Below are positions 45,259 through 54,390 of a stretch of 64,000 nt of DNA, piece by piece. The stretch spans positions 2,046,001-2,110,000 of the forward strand of contig NZ_CP032229.1 in assembly GCF_004328625.1 (NCBI RefSeq), given 5' to 3'. The stretch's first letter is position 1. The number at the start of each line of letters is the position of its first letter. This DNA is from Streptomyces seoulensis (lineage in GTDB: Bacteria > Actinomycetota > Actinomycetes > Streptomycetales > Streptomycetaceae). Below the pieces are notes generated by a model. It was not told where the DNA came from. It did not search any database and saw only the letters and a program-made list of their open reading frames with translations. Both the position numbers and the translations under genes were made by a program.

Positions 45259-47028
45259 CTAAGATTTGGACGGCATTGATGTCATGACGGTGAACGGCGG
45301 AATGCGACTGCTGTCGTACCGGATCCGCGTGTCGATGCCCGTGACGTCGTACGCCTTGGCGTTGATGCCACCCTGCTTGTATCCGGACAGAGGGTCGTTC
45401 GGGTCCACCGGCTGCTTGCTCACGCTGCGGCCACTGGTCTCGCCGTTGGGTGCCGTGGAGTAGAACGATTTGACATCTCCGTCGGACGCCGGCGGCGGGC
45501 CCTTGATCCACCTTTCGATATCGGCCTTGTTCTTGTTGAGGTTGTACTCGGTCAGGTCTTCCGCTCGCTGATAGTTCGGAAAGGCCGAAGAACCGCTGGG
45601 CATCGGCTTGCCGTGCGGCCATGCCTGCGTCGGGCCGCTTGACTGCTGGTCGCGCAGTCGCTGCGCGAGCTGCTCGTCGGTCTTGCCGACGTGCTTGTCC
45701 AGGGTATGGCCGTTCGCCATGTACTCGTTGGCGGCGAGGTTCAGGTCGTATTTACCTTTCGAGTCGACCTTCAACCAGACCTGTGAGTCCTTGAACTCCT
45801 CCAAGGCTCGCGTGCCGAAGCCGTGGGCGCGGGCGACGCCGGCCTCGAATCGGGGGGCGCTCAAAAACGCCTCGTCCAGAGGACTTTTCAGTGCCTCCAT
45901 GCGGGTGGTCAGACCCCCCAGGATGCCGGTGTAGGTGTCGACGATCCGGTTAAGTCTTGCCGTGTCGAAGTTCAGCACGGTTTTGACGTCGAACGACAGG
46001 AGCAGACCTGCGCCTTTGCCGATGACCGACGTCACCTTGCCAAGTAGATCTTTCGGGTTCTTGGGCTTCTCCAGGTCGTCGATGATCTCTTTGGCAGCTT
46101 TCAGCATGGCGCGGTGGAGTTCGTCAGCGACGTCACGGTTGAGGTCGACGGCAGCCTCGGCATACTCGCGCAGGATGGTGCCGATGCTGTCCGCCGTGTC
46201 CTTGAGTACGGCCAGGACGGGCTCGCTGCCGGTGGGAAGGCGAGGCGTTCCGGGGCCGGAGTTGGCGATCTGTGCCCACTGGTAGCCGTGCCGCTGCTGT
46301 CCCCAGGCTGTCCCTCCCCACAGGGCGCTGCAGAACGTCCGCATGGCGGCTTCCCAGTCGGCTTGCTGGTGATTGGTGATGGTGCCGACCGCCTGGGTGA
46401 GCTGGTCCGCCACCAGCGAGGCGCAGATGGAGGCGTTCATCCAGCTGTGGCACAGGGAGTTCAGGTAGTGCTGTTGCGGGAAGGGGTGGACGTCCGCCAC
46501 TCGTCCGACTCGGAACACGTGCTTGCACAGTGGCTGAAGGATGTCCCGGACGATTTCGGGGATGAGCTCCATTGCGCCGCGCAGGATGTCGTCGCCACCG
46601 TCGTCATCACCCCACTTGATGTCCGGTATCTGACCGAACTTCGGGGCCTGATCGATGACGGCGGGGCGGGGGCGCTGCTCGGGAATGATTCCTGGTTTGG
46701 GGTGGGCCGCCGCGTCTGCCTGGGTGTAGGCATTGGCGGTCTCGGTGAATCCGACGGCTACGCCACCGACGCCGAGCACGGACTTTCCCCATACCTCCAG
46801 CCAGCGGTCGCCGATCTTCTTGTACTCGCGGGCGAACTGTTGAGCCTCGGTGCCTGCGCCTCCGGCGTCGGGGTGTTCGCGCAGCTCCTCCAGGAGCTTG
46901 TTGGCGCCTCGTACCAGAAGGTCCTGCTGCGCGGCGACTCGGCCGGAGACCGACCAGAGGTCGCTCGGCTTCACGTCGATGGCGCCACTGTCGCCCGGTG
47001 ACCGGGCGGGGGTGGACGATCCGGCCAT
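45259..47028 (-). CDS. Polymorphic toxin with C-terminal RNase A-like domain, type VII substrate
   Basis: The 589-residue toxin is built from parts. Residues 1-110 form a helical WXG/PPE-like N-terminus with the export motif YTQAD (Y101xxxD105). About 110-430 is a helical body. Residues 440-589 are the RNase A-like domain, with GHTLDKHVGKTDEQLAQRL (His441 and His446), SAFPNYQRAEDL, ERWIKG, and the terminal strand FTVMTSMPS. It probably cuts RNA in rival cells after secretion. It begins with ATG overlapping the stop of the small WXG100 gene (ATGA), and a putative immunity gene follows. The N-terminal type VII assignment is inferred from the two WXG100 neighbours. Confidence 0.75.
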   Translation of the reverse strand: MAGSSTPARSPGDSGAIDVKPSDLWSVSGRVAAQQDLLVRGANKLLEELREHPDAGGAGTEAQQFAREYKKIGDRWLEVWGKSVLGVGGVAVGFTETANAYTQADAAAHPKPGIIPEQRPRPAVIDQAPKFGQIPDIKWGDDDGGDDILRGAMELIPEIVRDILQPLCKHVFRVGRVADVHPFPQQHYLNSLCHSWMNASICASLVADQLTQAVGTITNHQQADWEAAMRTFCSALWGGTAWGQQRHGYQWAQIANSGPGTPRLPTGSEPVLAVLKDTADSIGTILREYAEAAVDLNRDVADELHRAMLKAAKEIIDDLEKPKNPKDLLGKVTSVIGKGAGLLLSFDVKTVLNFDTARLNRIVDTYTGILGGLTTRMEALKSPLDEAFLSAPRFEAGVARAHGFGTRALEEFKDSQVWLKVDSKGKYDLNLAANEYMANGHTLDKHVGKTDEQLAQRLRDQQSSGPTQAWPHGKPMPSGSSAFPNYQRAEDLTEYNLNKNKADIERWIKGPPPASDGDVKSFYSTAPNGETSGRSVSKQPVDPNDPLSGYKQGGINAKAYDVTGIDTRIRYDSSRIPPFTVMTSMPSKS

Positions 47029-47333
47029 CAGACGCCGCCTCCCCAGCCTTCGAGTACGGACCTGTTGGCCGCGGCGTAGTTGAGGTGTCCAGTGACTACG
47101 ATCTCATGGAGCCACGCCTGAGCCGCCTTGAGGTCGTCCGCTGAGCGACTCCACTTGTCCATCTCGTCGATGAAGGCATCCCGGGCCTCGCCGTCCCAGC
47201 TCAGGACGACCTTCGCGGCCCGCCCGTACAAGGCGTCCAGCTTCTCGTTGAGGGTGCGGAGGATATCCTCCAGGTCCCCCGACAGGTGCTGGAGCGCGGC
47301 GAGGTCGACGGTGATCCGGTCTTCGTCCGTCAT
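47028..47333 (-). CDS. WXG100-family (ESAT-6-like) protein
   Basis: The 101-residue helical-hairpin protein has the central W-x-G at Trp46-Asp-Gly48 (SWDGEARDAF) flanked by amphipathic helices. No Tyr-x3-Asp/Glu export tag is at its end. It overlaps the toxin start by ATGA and probably forms a dimer or chaperone-like partner for it during type VII export. Confidence 0.85.
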   Translation of the reverse strand: MTDEDRITVDLAALQHLSGDLEDILRTLNEKLDALYGRAAKVVLSWDGEARDAFIDEMDKWSRSADDLKAAQAWLHEIVVTGHLNYAAANRSVLEGWGGGV

Positions 47334-47352
47334 GCTGCTGATCCCCCGTGGT

Positions 47353-47799
47353 TCAGATATCGAGAATGCGGCTCCGCGGCTGGCTGCCGTGCGGGCCGGC
47401 GTTCGGCGCGGGCGCCGGGTCAGGCACGGTCAGGGTGCTAGCGGCGGCGGACACGTCCTCGGCGTCCTGCATCCGCCGGATCCGGGCCAGAGTGTCGAGC
47501 TCCTGCTCGGTGAAGCCGTCACGCGAGGCACGCATGGCGGCTTCGAGGAGGACCATCACCTGGCGGATGCGTACCGCGTCCTCGGCGACGCCACGGTGCA
47601 GGGAGCGGTAAGCGGTCGCGGTGGGTCCCTGCCAGCCCGCGGCGACCTTGTCGACGATCTTGTCCATGCGGCGAGTCTGCTGTTCGAGGTGGCGCCGCAT
47701 CGTGTCGAGCTCGCCCGCCAGCCTGGTCAGGCCGTCCTCCGAGACATCCAGATCGGCGTTCCCCACCCTGAGCCCCCGCTCGCCGCGATGTTCGTGCAT
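47353..47799 (-). CDS. WXG100-like protein, longer form
   Basis: The 148-residue protein has W-x-G at Trp56-Gln-Gly58 (AAGWQGPTATAYRS) between two helices, plus a 35-residue disordered Pro/Ala tail. It lies 19 bases before the shorter WXG100 gene and with it makes an EsxA/EsxB-style pair. ATG at 47799; ribosome site modest. Confidence 0.78.
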   Translation of the reverse strand: MHEHRGERGLRVGNADLDVSEDGLTRLAGELDTMRRHLEQQTRRMDKIVDKVAAGWQGPTATAYRSLHRGVAEDAVRIRQVMVLLEAAMRASRDGFTEQELDTLARIRRMQDAEDVSAAASTLTVPDPAPAPNAGPHGSQPRSRILDI

Positions 47800-47968
47800 G
47801 TGTTCTCTTGCTCGGTCACCGAGCCTAACGGGCGGGTCCAGCCGATCGTAGCGAAGGCATGGACAGGACTGGATATCGACGAGGCCCCAGGGCGCTGCCG
47901 AGAATTCAATGGCTGTCCGAGCCCAGCGACGGCCAACAGCCATCAGGGTCCCGCGCCCAAGCGGGCAC

Positions 47969-49378
47969 TCACTCCCCCGCCTTGTTCTCCCGCCCCCGCA
48001 GAATCACCAGCACCGCCCCGCCGATGACGACCAGGCCGATCGCCGCGCCCGTGATCACCGGGGTCAGGGCGGAGCCGCCCGTCGCTGCCAGGTCCGTGCC
48101 CGTCGGAGCCTCGCCCGGGAGGGTGATGGGGGTCGGTTCGCTCAGGGTCTGGGCGGAGGCGGCTGTCGCGGGGCCCTGGGTGGCGCAGTCCAGTACGCCG
48201 GTGAAGCGTTGGGTGAAGCCGTTCGGGCCGGTGACGGTGACGTCGTAGGACTGGTCCTCCTTGAGGGGGACCGTGATCGTTTCGATCTTGCCGGGGGCGA
48301 CCGTGTGGGAGGTGCCCATGAGGTCGAAGGTGAACGGCTCGTCGCCCTTGTCGGCGACCGTGACGTCCACGCCACCCTTGGCGCAGTTCTTGCGGGCCGA
48401 GACCGCCGGTACGGCACCCTCGGCGGCCCAGGAGGCGTCGACCGTGGCCGAGACCGTGGACTCGCTGGAGCCGGCGAGGATCTGCGTCTGGCTGCGCGAC
48501 TCGGAGGCGAAGGCGCGGCCCACCGGGACGGTGGTGGACGCCTGCACGCCCACCTGCACCGCTGCGTCCGGCGCGCCCTCGGGTACGTCGAAGTACAACT
48601 GGCTGCCGTCGTGCGCCGAGGTGATCACCTTGCCGGTGCGGTCGATGATCCGCATCCCCTGGGCCGCCGCGTCCGCCGGCGGCGAGACGATCACGCCGGC
48701 GGCGTCGGTGTGCACGGTGACCGGTCCCAGCAGGTCACCGGGGCGGCCGGAGACCGCGGGCGGGTCCAGCGTGAGCGAGGCCCGGGGCTCGGCCGAGGGG
48801 CTCGCGCTCTTCTCCAGGTAGTCCGCGAGCTTCTCCGCCTGCGGGTCCACCGCGTCGACCTTCGCCGCGTCCGAGTAGCGCCAGATGGCCACCTGGGTCC
48901 CGGCCGCCGCGTCCTGCTCGGTCAGCCCGGTCGCACCGGCCTTGCGGGCGAGCGCGTCCAGGTCGTTCACCTGGGGGTAGGAGTTCTGGAGTATCCAGCG
49001 GATGCGCCCGGCGTTGACGTTGGTGCCCAGCGAGGTGCCGCTCCAGGGGGTCTCCTGGTACTTGGCGTCGCGCTGCGTGGGGTTATGCAGGTCGACGCAG
49101 TACGTCTGGAGGGTGCCGCCGCCGTCCACGGACATGTCGAACAGGCCCGCCGGTACCCGCAGGTCGGTGCCGCCGTCCTCGTGGATCACGGCCTCGCCGT
49201 ACGCCTTGAGGCCGTTGATCGTGGCCGTCGCCCCGTTCTGCGTCTGCGGTCTGTCGTCGGCCAGGGCCGTGCCGGCGCCGGACAGCACACCCGCCGCCGC
49301 CAGCCCGCAGGCCAGGGTCAGGGCACCGGCCTTCACGGGCGCGGTGGACCGGGTCAACCCAGAGAACGCAGAGAGCAC
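47969..49378 (-). CDS. Thioester surface protein (TQXA domain) with LAXTG anchor
   Basis: The 469-residue secreted, wall-anchored protein has an N-terminal signal peptide with a cut near GTALADD. A thioester (TED) domain follows, with the Cys in LQTYCVDLHN and the Gln in GTQVAIWRYSD that form the Cys-Gln bond. Two or three Ig-like beta domains come next, then the sortase signal LAATG, a membrane helix and a short basic tail (RGRENKAGE). LAXTG is the class E sortase signal in Streptomyces. Such proteins bind surfaces covalently. GTG at 49378 follows AAGGGGA; an upstream ATG gives an odd N-terminus. Confidence 0.88.
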   Translation of the reverse strand: MLSAFSGLTRSTAPVKAGALTLACGLAAAGVLSGAGTALADDRPQTQNGATATINGLKAYGEAVIHEDGGTDLRVPAGLFDMSVDGGGTLQTYCVDLHNPTQRDAKYQETPWSGTSLGTNVNAGRIRWILQNSYPQVNDLDALARKAGATGLTEQDAAAGTQVAIWRYSDAAKVDAVDPQAEKLADYLEKSASPSAEPRASLTLDPPAVSGRPGDLLGPVTVHTDAAGVIVSPPADAAAQGMRIIDRTGKVITSAHDGSQLYFDVPEGAPDAAVQVGVQASTTVPVGRAFASESRSQTQILAGSSESTVSATVDASWAAEGAVPAVSARKNCAKGGVDVTVADKGDEPFTFDLMGTSHTVAPGKIETITVPLKEDQSYDVTVTGPNGFTQRFTGVLDCATQGPATAASAQTLSEPTPITLPGEAPTGTDLAATGGSALTPVITGAAIGLVVIGGAVLVILRGRENKAGE

Positions 49379-49646
49379 AGAATTCCCCTTCGAGCAGGAC
49401 CCGTTGGACTTGGGGGGCGGTCCCACCAGCAGAAATCACCAACCCCTAGGGGGTGTTCGCCTGGGCATCCTATGGATCAACGAACCCCGTACCCGGCGGT
49501 CGGACGGTCGCAGGACTGATCCGAGCTGTAATCGTTATCGCGAAGGCGTGTCACGAGCTGGGCTTATCGACAAATCCACCACTTTGGATGGGGTGTTCTC
49601 GGCGCATTCGCCGATAAGCCACCTCTCGGCCAGCCGACGGGTGACG

Positions 49647-50117
49647 TCATGTCACCAACACTGTCTCCGGATCCTGTTGAGCATCCGGTTCCGAAGGCGG
49701 CGGCGTCTCCCACTGCGGCTCCGGACGCGTCTCCGCCCGAGCTGGTGTCTCCGGTTTCGCCGAGCGCCGGAACGCCGCCGTCCCCCGCGTCAGATCGTGG
49801 CCGATCGTCACCGCGTCGATGTCGGCCGACGCCCACGCCTGCTGCTGCCCCTCGCGCATCTCGGTGCGCACCTTCAGCCGGCCCTGCACCACGAGCGGCT
49901 GCCCCACCTCCACCGACGCGGCCACGTTGACCGCGAGCTGGCGGTTGGCCCACACCGTGAAGAAGTTGGTGTGCCCGTCGGTCCAGACGTTCTTCTCCCG
50001 GTCCCAGTACCGCGCGGTCACCGCGAGCCGGAACCGGGCCGACGGGCCGTTCGGCAGCTCCCGGTACACCGGCCGCGTCGCCACATTGCCCACCACGCAC
50101 AGCACGGTCTCGTTCAT
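49647..50117 (-). CDS. ssbB: Single-stranded DNA-binding protein SsbB
   Basis: The 156-residue protein has an OB fold (residues 1-110: VCVVGNVATRP-like start, FRLAVTARYWDREKNVW, FFTVWANRQLAVNVA, VVQGRLKV) and no acidic DDDIPF tail, so it does not recruit replication partners as SsbA does. Cys7 matches the residue reported to form an inter-subunit disulfide in S. coelicolor SsbB, a 156-residue paralogue needed for chromosome segregation in spores. ATG at 50117 has GAGGGGATC upstream. The dynamin-like pair lies just upstream on the same strand. Confidence 0.87.
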   Translation of the reverse strand: MNETVLCVVGNVATRPVYRELPNGPSARFRLAVTARYWDREKNVWTDGHTNFFTVWANRQLAVNVAASVEVGQPLVVQGRLKVRTEMREGQQQAWASADIDAVTIGHDLTRGTAAFRRSAKPETPARAETRPEPQWETPPPSEPDAQQDPETVLVT

Positions 50118-50457
50118 CGTGATCCCCTCCCTCGCCCGGCGCTCCCCGCCGGACAGCCGGTGCCGCGACGGGCCAGTCCCGTACGGCTTCCTGATGCCGT
50201 GCGGCGCGCACCCGGTCTCACTCATGGCGCGCCGCACGACCGCCGATCACGAAGCCCGCCCATCCCCCCGCCCGGAGACCCGGGCCGGGCAGGCGGTGCG
50301 ATCGCCGTGGCACCAGACTGCGCCCACCCGGCCCCACCCCGCCGAGCGCTGTGGACAGCCCCACGATTGTGGACAACTCCGTCACCCGATCAGGTGGCCA
50401 CGCTGTCCACAGGCCGCCACAGCCCACCCCGGCCGCCCCCTTCAGCCCGCCAGGCCC
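50118..50457. other. Intergenic region upstream of ssbB
   Basis: 340 bases between dynB and ssbB. I see no gene. It contains the DnaA-box-like cluster at 50350-50411 and the ssbB leader. Three Cys-poor short frames are not supported. Confidence 0.5.
50350..50411. promoter_or_regulatory. Cluster of three DnaA-box-like sites
   Basis: Bases 50368-50376 are an exact complement of TTGTCCACA, the Streptomyces DnaA box. Two more sites (50350-50358 complement and 50403-50411 direct) read CTGTCCACA, one base off. All three lie within 62 bases, far from any oriC gene set in this window. Confidence 0.7.
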
Positions 50458-52254
50458 CTACCGCCCGACCCCCACTCCCGCGATCCGCCCGTACTGCTCC
50501 CGAACCTCCCGGTACCGCAGCAACTCCGCCGCCACCGGGTCCAGCACCCGAGCCCGTCCACAGCTCGCCGCCGCCTCCCGCAGCCGCCGCTCCGCCTCCT
50601 GCCCGTACCGCCGCGCGGGCCCCCGCGCCGCCAGCCGGCACCCCCACTCCACCAGCGGCCCCCCGACGATCCCGCACAGCATCAGCAGCACCGGCACGCC
50701 CAGGTTCGGCGAGAGCACCCCCGCGATCTGCCCGACCAGCCACGCCCCGCCCACGATCTGCAGCAACGTCATCGCCGCCTGCACCAGTACCGCCACCGGC
50801 CACCAGCCCGGCCGGGGCGGGCGGCCCGGCGGCAGCCCGGCCTGCTCCGCCAGCTCGTCCAGTGACTCCGACAGGCCCTGCGAGCCGCGTACGGCCGCCT
50901 CGCGCACCGCCTGCGCCCAGGGCGTGGGCAGCTCGGCCGCGGCCTGGTCGGACACCGTGCGGACCGCCTGCTCCACCCGCTGGCGCGCGGTCGCCTCGGC
51001 GTCGGTCTGACGGCGCACCGGAAGGCTGCCGGTCTGCGGGCCGCCCCGGTCCTGGTACCAGCGCCACAGCCGCAGCCAGGGCGTCCCGCACGCGCGGTTG
51101 GCGCTGCGCAGCCAGGCGCGTTCGGCGGCCTCCCCGGCGGCGGTGGCGCCGACCGCGTCCGCGAGCCGCCCGGAGAACTCCTCGCGCGCCTCCTCGCTGA
51201 GCCCGACGCCCTGCCCGGCCGCGTACACCGGCCGCAGGCCGACGGCGGCCGCGTCCACGTCGGCCGAGACCCGGCGGGCGGCAGCACCGCGCTCGGCCAC
51301 GATCTTGCCGAGCGTCTCGCGCAGGTCGCCCACGCCGTCCCCGGTGAGCGCGGAGAGGGCGAGGACGGTGGCGCCGGGTTCGTCGTACTCGCCGAGCGCG
51401 ATGCCGTCCTCGTCCAGCAGGCGGCGCAGGTCGTCGAGGATCTGCTCGGTCGCCTCGGCGGGCAGCCGGTCGGTCTGGTTGAGGACGACGATCATCACCT
51501 CGGCGTGGCCCGCCATCGGCCGCAGATAGCGCTCGTGCAGCGCGGCGTCGGCGTACTTCTCCGGGTCGACCACCCAGATGACCGCGTCGACCAGCTTGAG
51601 CACCCGGTCGACGTGCTCGCGGTGCTGTACGGCGGCGGAGTCGTGGTCGGGCAGGTCGATCAGGACCAGCCCGCGCAGCTGCGCCTCGGCCTCCGCGCTC
51701 TGCAACGGGCGGCGGCGCAGCCGGCCGGGGATGCCCAGGCGGTCGATGAGGGTCGCGGCGCCGTCGCTCCAGCTGCACGCGATGGGCGCGGCGGTCGTCG
51801 GACGGCGCACGCCGGTCTCGGAGATGGGCACCCCGGCCAGCGTGTTGAACAGCTGCGACTTGCCGCTGCCGGTCGCGCCCGCGATGGCGACGACGGTGTG
51901 CTGCCCGGACAGCTTGCGCCGCGCGCCGGCCTCGTCCAGGACGCGCGCGGCCTCGGCGAGGGTCTGGTTGTCGAGGCGGGCGCGGGAGAGGCCGACGAGT
52001 TCGCGCAGCGCGTCGAGCCGGGAGCGCAGGGGGCCGTCGTAGGCCAGCGGGGCCGGGGGGCCGCTCGTCGTCCCGCGCGCGGGGGCCTCCCGGGGCGGGC
52101 CGCCCTCGGTGACGCGGCGGGCGATGAGGCCGTCGTCCCAGGAGACCTCGTCATCGGGGCGCTGATCGCCCTCCACGCGCGCGTGGGGCTCCTCGTCGGC
52201 GGGGGCCGTGGCATCGACGTGATCCATCTGGTCCTTCTGGGCGGCGGCGGTCAC
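50458..52254 (-). CDS. dynB: Dynamin-like GTPase with membrane segments (DynB)
   Basis: The 598-residue GTPase has G1 in GATGSGKSQLFN (about residue 130), a G3-like DLPDHDS and G4 NQTD. A helical middle follows, then two close transmembrane helices (about 470-525, WPVAVLVQAAMTLLQIVGGA and LGVPVLLMLCGIVGGPLVEW). The membrane pair distinguishes it from its operon mate. In S. venezuelae the DynA/DynB pair stabilises FtsZ rings during sporulation septation; ssbB downstream fits a sporulation locus. GTG at 52254 follows GGAGAGGT. Confidence 0.78.
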   Translation of the reverse strand: MTAAAQKDQMDHVDATAPADEEPHARVEGDQRPDDEVSWDDGLIARRVTEGGPPREAPARGTTSGPPAPLAYDGPLRSRLDALRELVGLSRARLDNQTLAEAARVLDEAGARRKLSGQHTVVAIAGATGSGKSQLFNTLAGVPISETGVRRPTTAAPIACSWSDGAATLIDRLGIPGRLRRRPLQSAEAEAQLRGLVLIDLPDHDSAAVQHREHVDRVLKLVDAVIWVVDPEKYADAALHERYLRPMAGHAEVMIVVLNQTDRLPAEATEQILDDLRRLLDEDGIALGEYDEPGATVLALSALTGDGVGDLRETLGKIVAERGAAARRVSADVDAAAVGLRPVYAAGQGVGLSEEAREEFSGRLADAVGATAAGEAAERAWLRSANRACGTPWLRLWRWYQDRGGPQTGSLPVRRQTDAEATARQRVEQAVRTVSDQAAAELPTPWAQAVREAAVRGSQGLSESLDELAEQAGLPPGRPPRPGWWPVAVLVQAAMTLLQIVGGAWLVGQIAGVLSPNLGVPVLLMLCGIVGGPLVEWGCRLAARGPARRYGQEAERRLREAAASCGRARVLDPVAAELLRYREVREQYGRIAGVGVGR

Positions 52255-52257
52255 CGG

Positions 52258-53868
52258 TCACCTCTCCTTCTGCAGTACGGACAGCGCGGCGATGAGTTCG
52301 GCCTGCGACTCGGCGTGGACGTCCAGGGCGTCGATGGGGGCGAGGCGGCGCTCGCGTTCGCCGTGCAGCACCCGGTCGACGTGCTCGGTGAGCAGGCGCC
52401 CGGCGCGGTCGCGCAGCCGCAGCGCGCCGTGCGCCCCGATCCGCTCGGCCAGCCCCTCGCCCGCCGTACGCGCCCGGCGCCCGCCGAGGACGACGGCTGC
52501 GGCGAGCGCGGCGACCGTCTCGGCGTCGGGGGCGTTGCCGCGCTCCAGCTCGCGGACCTCGTCCTCGGCGTACTCCTCCAGCTCGCGCCGCCAGCGCCGT
52601 ACGGCGAGGCCGATGCGGTGCTCGGCGCTCTCCGGGGAGGGGTCGCGGTCGGTGAGTTCGGGGGCGCGGGCGGCGGGTTCGCGGCGCCAGGACTCGTCCA
52701 CGCGCTCGTCGGCGGCGGTGACGGCGCACAGCAGCAGCGCGCCGAGGCTCTCGGTGAGGGCGTCGAGGAGTTCGCCGGCGGTGCAGTCCAGCGGGAAGGC
52801 GCGCCAGCGCTTGAGGGCGTCCCCGGCGAGGACCGTGCCGGACTGGAGCCGGCCGCGCACGCGCGCGTGCTCGCTGTCGTAGGCGCCGTCCACGGCGGAC
52901 GTGAGGCGGAGGGCGGCCGCGTACTGGGCGGCGGCGGCGCTCGCCAGCTCCGGCATGCGGGCGCCCAGCGAGTCGAGCAGACCGTACGCCGTACGGGTGA
53001 GGGCGCTGCGACGGGCGCCGGGGTCCTGGGCGTGGTGGTGCAGCCAGGTGCGCAGCGACGCGACGGCGGAGGCGGGCAGCAGACCGCCGCCCCAGGCCGA
53101 CTCGGGCAGCTCGGGCACGGTGAACCGGGGGACCTCGCCGAGGCCGGCCTTGGTGAGCAGGGCGCCGTACTGCCGGGAGACCTCGGCGACGACCTGGTGC
53201 GGGACGCGGTCCAGGACGGTGATCAGGGTGGCGCGGTACTCCTTGGCGGTGCGCAGCAGGTGCCAGGGGACGGCGTCGGCGTACCGGGCGGCCGTCGTGA
53301 CCATGATCCAGATATCGGCGGCGCAGATGAGCCGGCCGGCGAGTACGCGGTTGTCGGCGATCAGCGAGTCGACGTCCGGCGCGTCGAGCAGGGCGAGTCC
53401 GCGCGGGAGGGTTTCGGCGGTCTCGACGTGGAGCACGCGCGCGTGCTCGTCGACGGGCGTGTCGCTGTCCTTGGCGGGTTTCTCCTGATGCGGCACCCAG
53501 CGGCGGGTGAGGTCGGGCAGTACGCGCATGCCGCTGAACCAGTGCTGGTCCTCCGGGTGGCAGACGAGCACGGGGGTACGGGTGGTCGGCCGGAGCACGC
53601 CCGCCTCCGTGACCCGCCGTCCCACCAGGGAGTTCACCAGCGTCGACTTCCCGGTCCCGGTCGATCCGCCGACGACGGCCAGCAGGGGCGCCTCGGGCGA
53701 GCGCAGCCGGGGTACGAGGTAGTCGTCCAGTTGGGCGAGCAGTTCGTCCCGGTTGGCGCGCACGCGCGGGGCTCCCGCCAGGGGGAGCGGGTAGCGTGCG
53801 GCGGCGACACGGTCGCGCAGAGCAGCGAGTGCGTCGAGTAGCTGAGGGCGTACGTCCAAGGTCACCAC
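52258..53868 (-). CDS. dynA: Dynamin-like GTPase without membrane segment (DynA)
   Basis: The 536-residue protein has G1 in [15 protein letters not shown] (about 68), G3 in LLDAPDVDS, a weak G4 (TVLDRVPH), then a long helical region with no hydrophobic helix. Gene order and domain split match DynA in Streptomyces. It ends 3 bases before dynB. Start uncertain: GTG at 53868 gives [14 protein letters not shown], and an ATG at 53907 would add 13 residues; neither has a clear ribosome site, so leaderless translation is possible. Confidence 0.75.
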   Translation of the reverse strand: MVTLDVRPQLLDALAALRDRVAAARYPLPLAGAPRVRANRDELLAQLDDYLVPRLRSPEAPLLAVVGGSTGTGKSTLVNSLVGRRVTEAGVLRPTTRTPVLVCHPEDQHWFSGMRVLPDLTRRWVPHQEKPAKDSDTPVDEHARVLHVETAETLPRGLALLDAPDVDSLIADNRVLAGRLICAADIWIMVTTAARYADAVPWHLLRTAKEYRATLITVLDRVPHQVVAEVSRQYGALLTKAGLGEVPRFTVPELPESAWGGGLLPASAVASLRTWLHHHAQDPGARRSALTRTAYGLLDSLGARMPELASAAAAQYAAALRLTSAVDGAYDSEHARVRGRLQSGTVLAGDALKRWRAFPLDCTAGELLDALTESLGALLLCAVTAADERVDESWRREPAARAPELTDRDPSPESAEHRIGLAVRRWRRELEEYAEDEVRELERGNAPDAETVAALAAAVVLGGRRARTAGEGLAERIGAHGALRLRDRAGRLLTEHVDRVLHGERERRLAPIDALDVHAESQAELIAALSVLQKER

Positions 53869-54139
53869 ATGCGAAGAATGCCCAATTTTAGGGGAATTCT
53901 GAAGCATATGGACATGCCTGCGCGCCGAAGGGACAGACCGGACGGAAGGGATGACTGGGACGCGGGCCCCCTCCCGGCATAACGAGTGCACAACACCCGG
54001 CGCGTCAGGGCGCAAAAGCGATGCATGATTCGTACCCGCCTGCGATTATCTTGACCGCTTCACCGAACCTCCACATCGAGCCACGGAGGCGCGGCGACGG
54101 GGTCAAGGAACGGGGAGCTTTATCCTTGACCCGCACCAG

Positions 54140-54212
54140 GCCCCCGTAGCTCAGTGGATAGAGCAGGCGCCTTCTAAGCGCTTGGCCGCAGGTTCGAGTC
54201 CTGCCGGGGGCG
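54140..54212 (+). tRNA. tRNA-Arg (anticodon TCT)
   Basis: A complete cloverleaf: acceptor 54140-54146 with 54205-54211, D arm GCTC/GAGC, anticodon stem GGCGC/GCGCT around loop CTTCTAA with anticodon TCT, T arm GCAGG-TTCGAGT-CCTGC, discriminator G. CCA is not encoded. It reads codon AGA, rare in this genome. It is the integration target of the element that follows. Confidence 0.95.
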
Positions 54213-54221
54213 CGTCTTCTG

Positions 54222-54246
54222 GCCCTTCCTCCGGGAAGGGCTTTTT
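54222..54246 (+). terminator. Terminator of the tRNA-Arg gene
   Basis: Stem GCCCTTCC/GGAAGGGC (54222-54229 with 54234-54241), loop TCCG-like, then TTTTT at 54242-54246. A canonical intrinsic terminator. Confidence 0.92.
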
Positions 54247-54390
54247 GCTGGTCGGGCACAGTTTCGGCGAGCATGACGAGGCCCCGGCCTCTCCCCTGAC
54301 GATCATGGGAAGACTCCGGGGCCGTCCGGCTGTCACCGGGTTCTGGCGGGTGGCCGTGTCGAATACGTGTCGAAGTTTTCGTGGGCTCCG

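Noticed and set aside
50458..53868. The two GTPases as Era/Der ribosome assembly GTPases
   Set aside because: Long helical C-terminal regions, one with paired membrane helices, and no KH domain; dynamin-like fits better.
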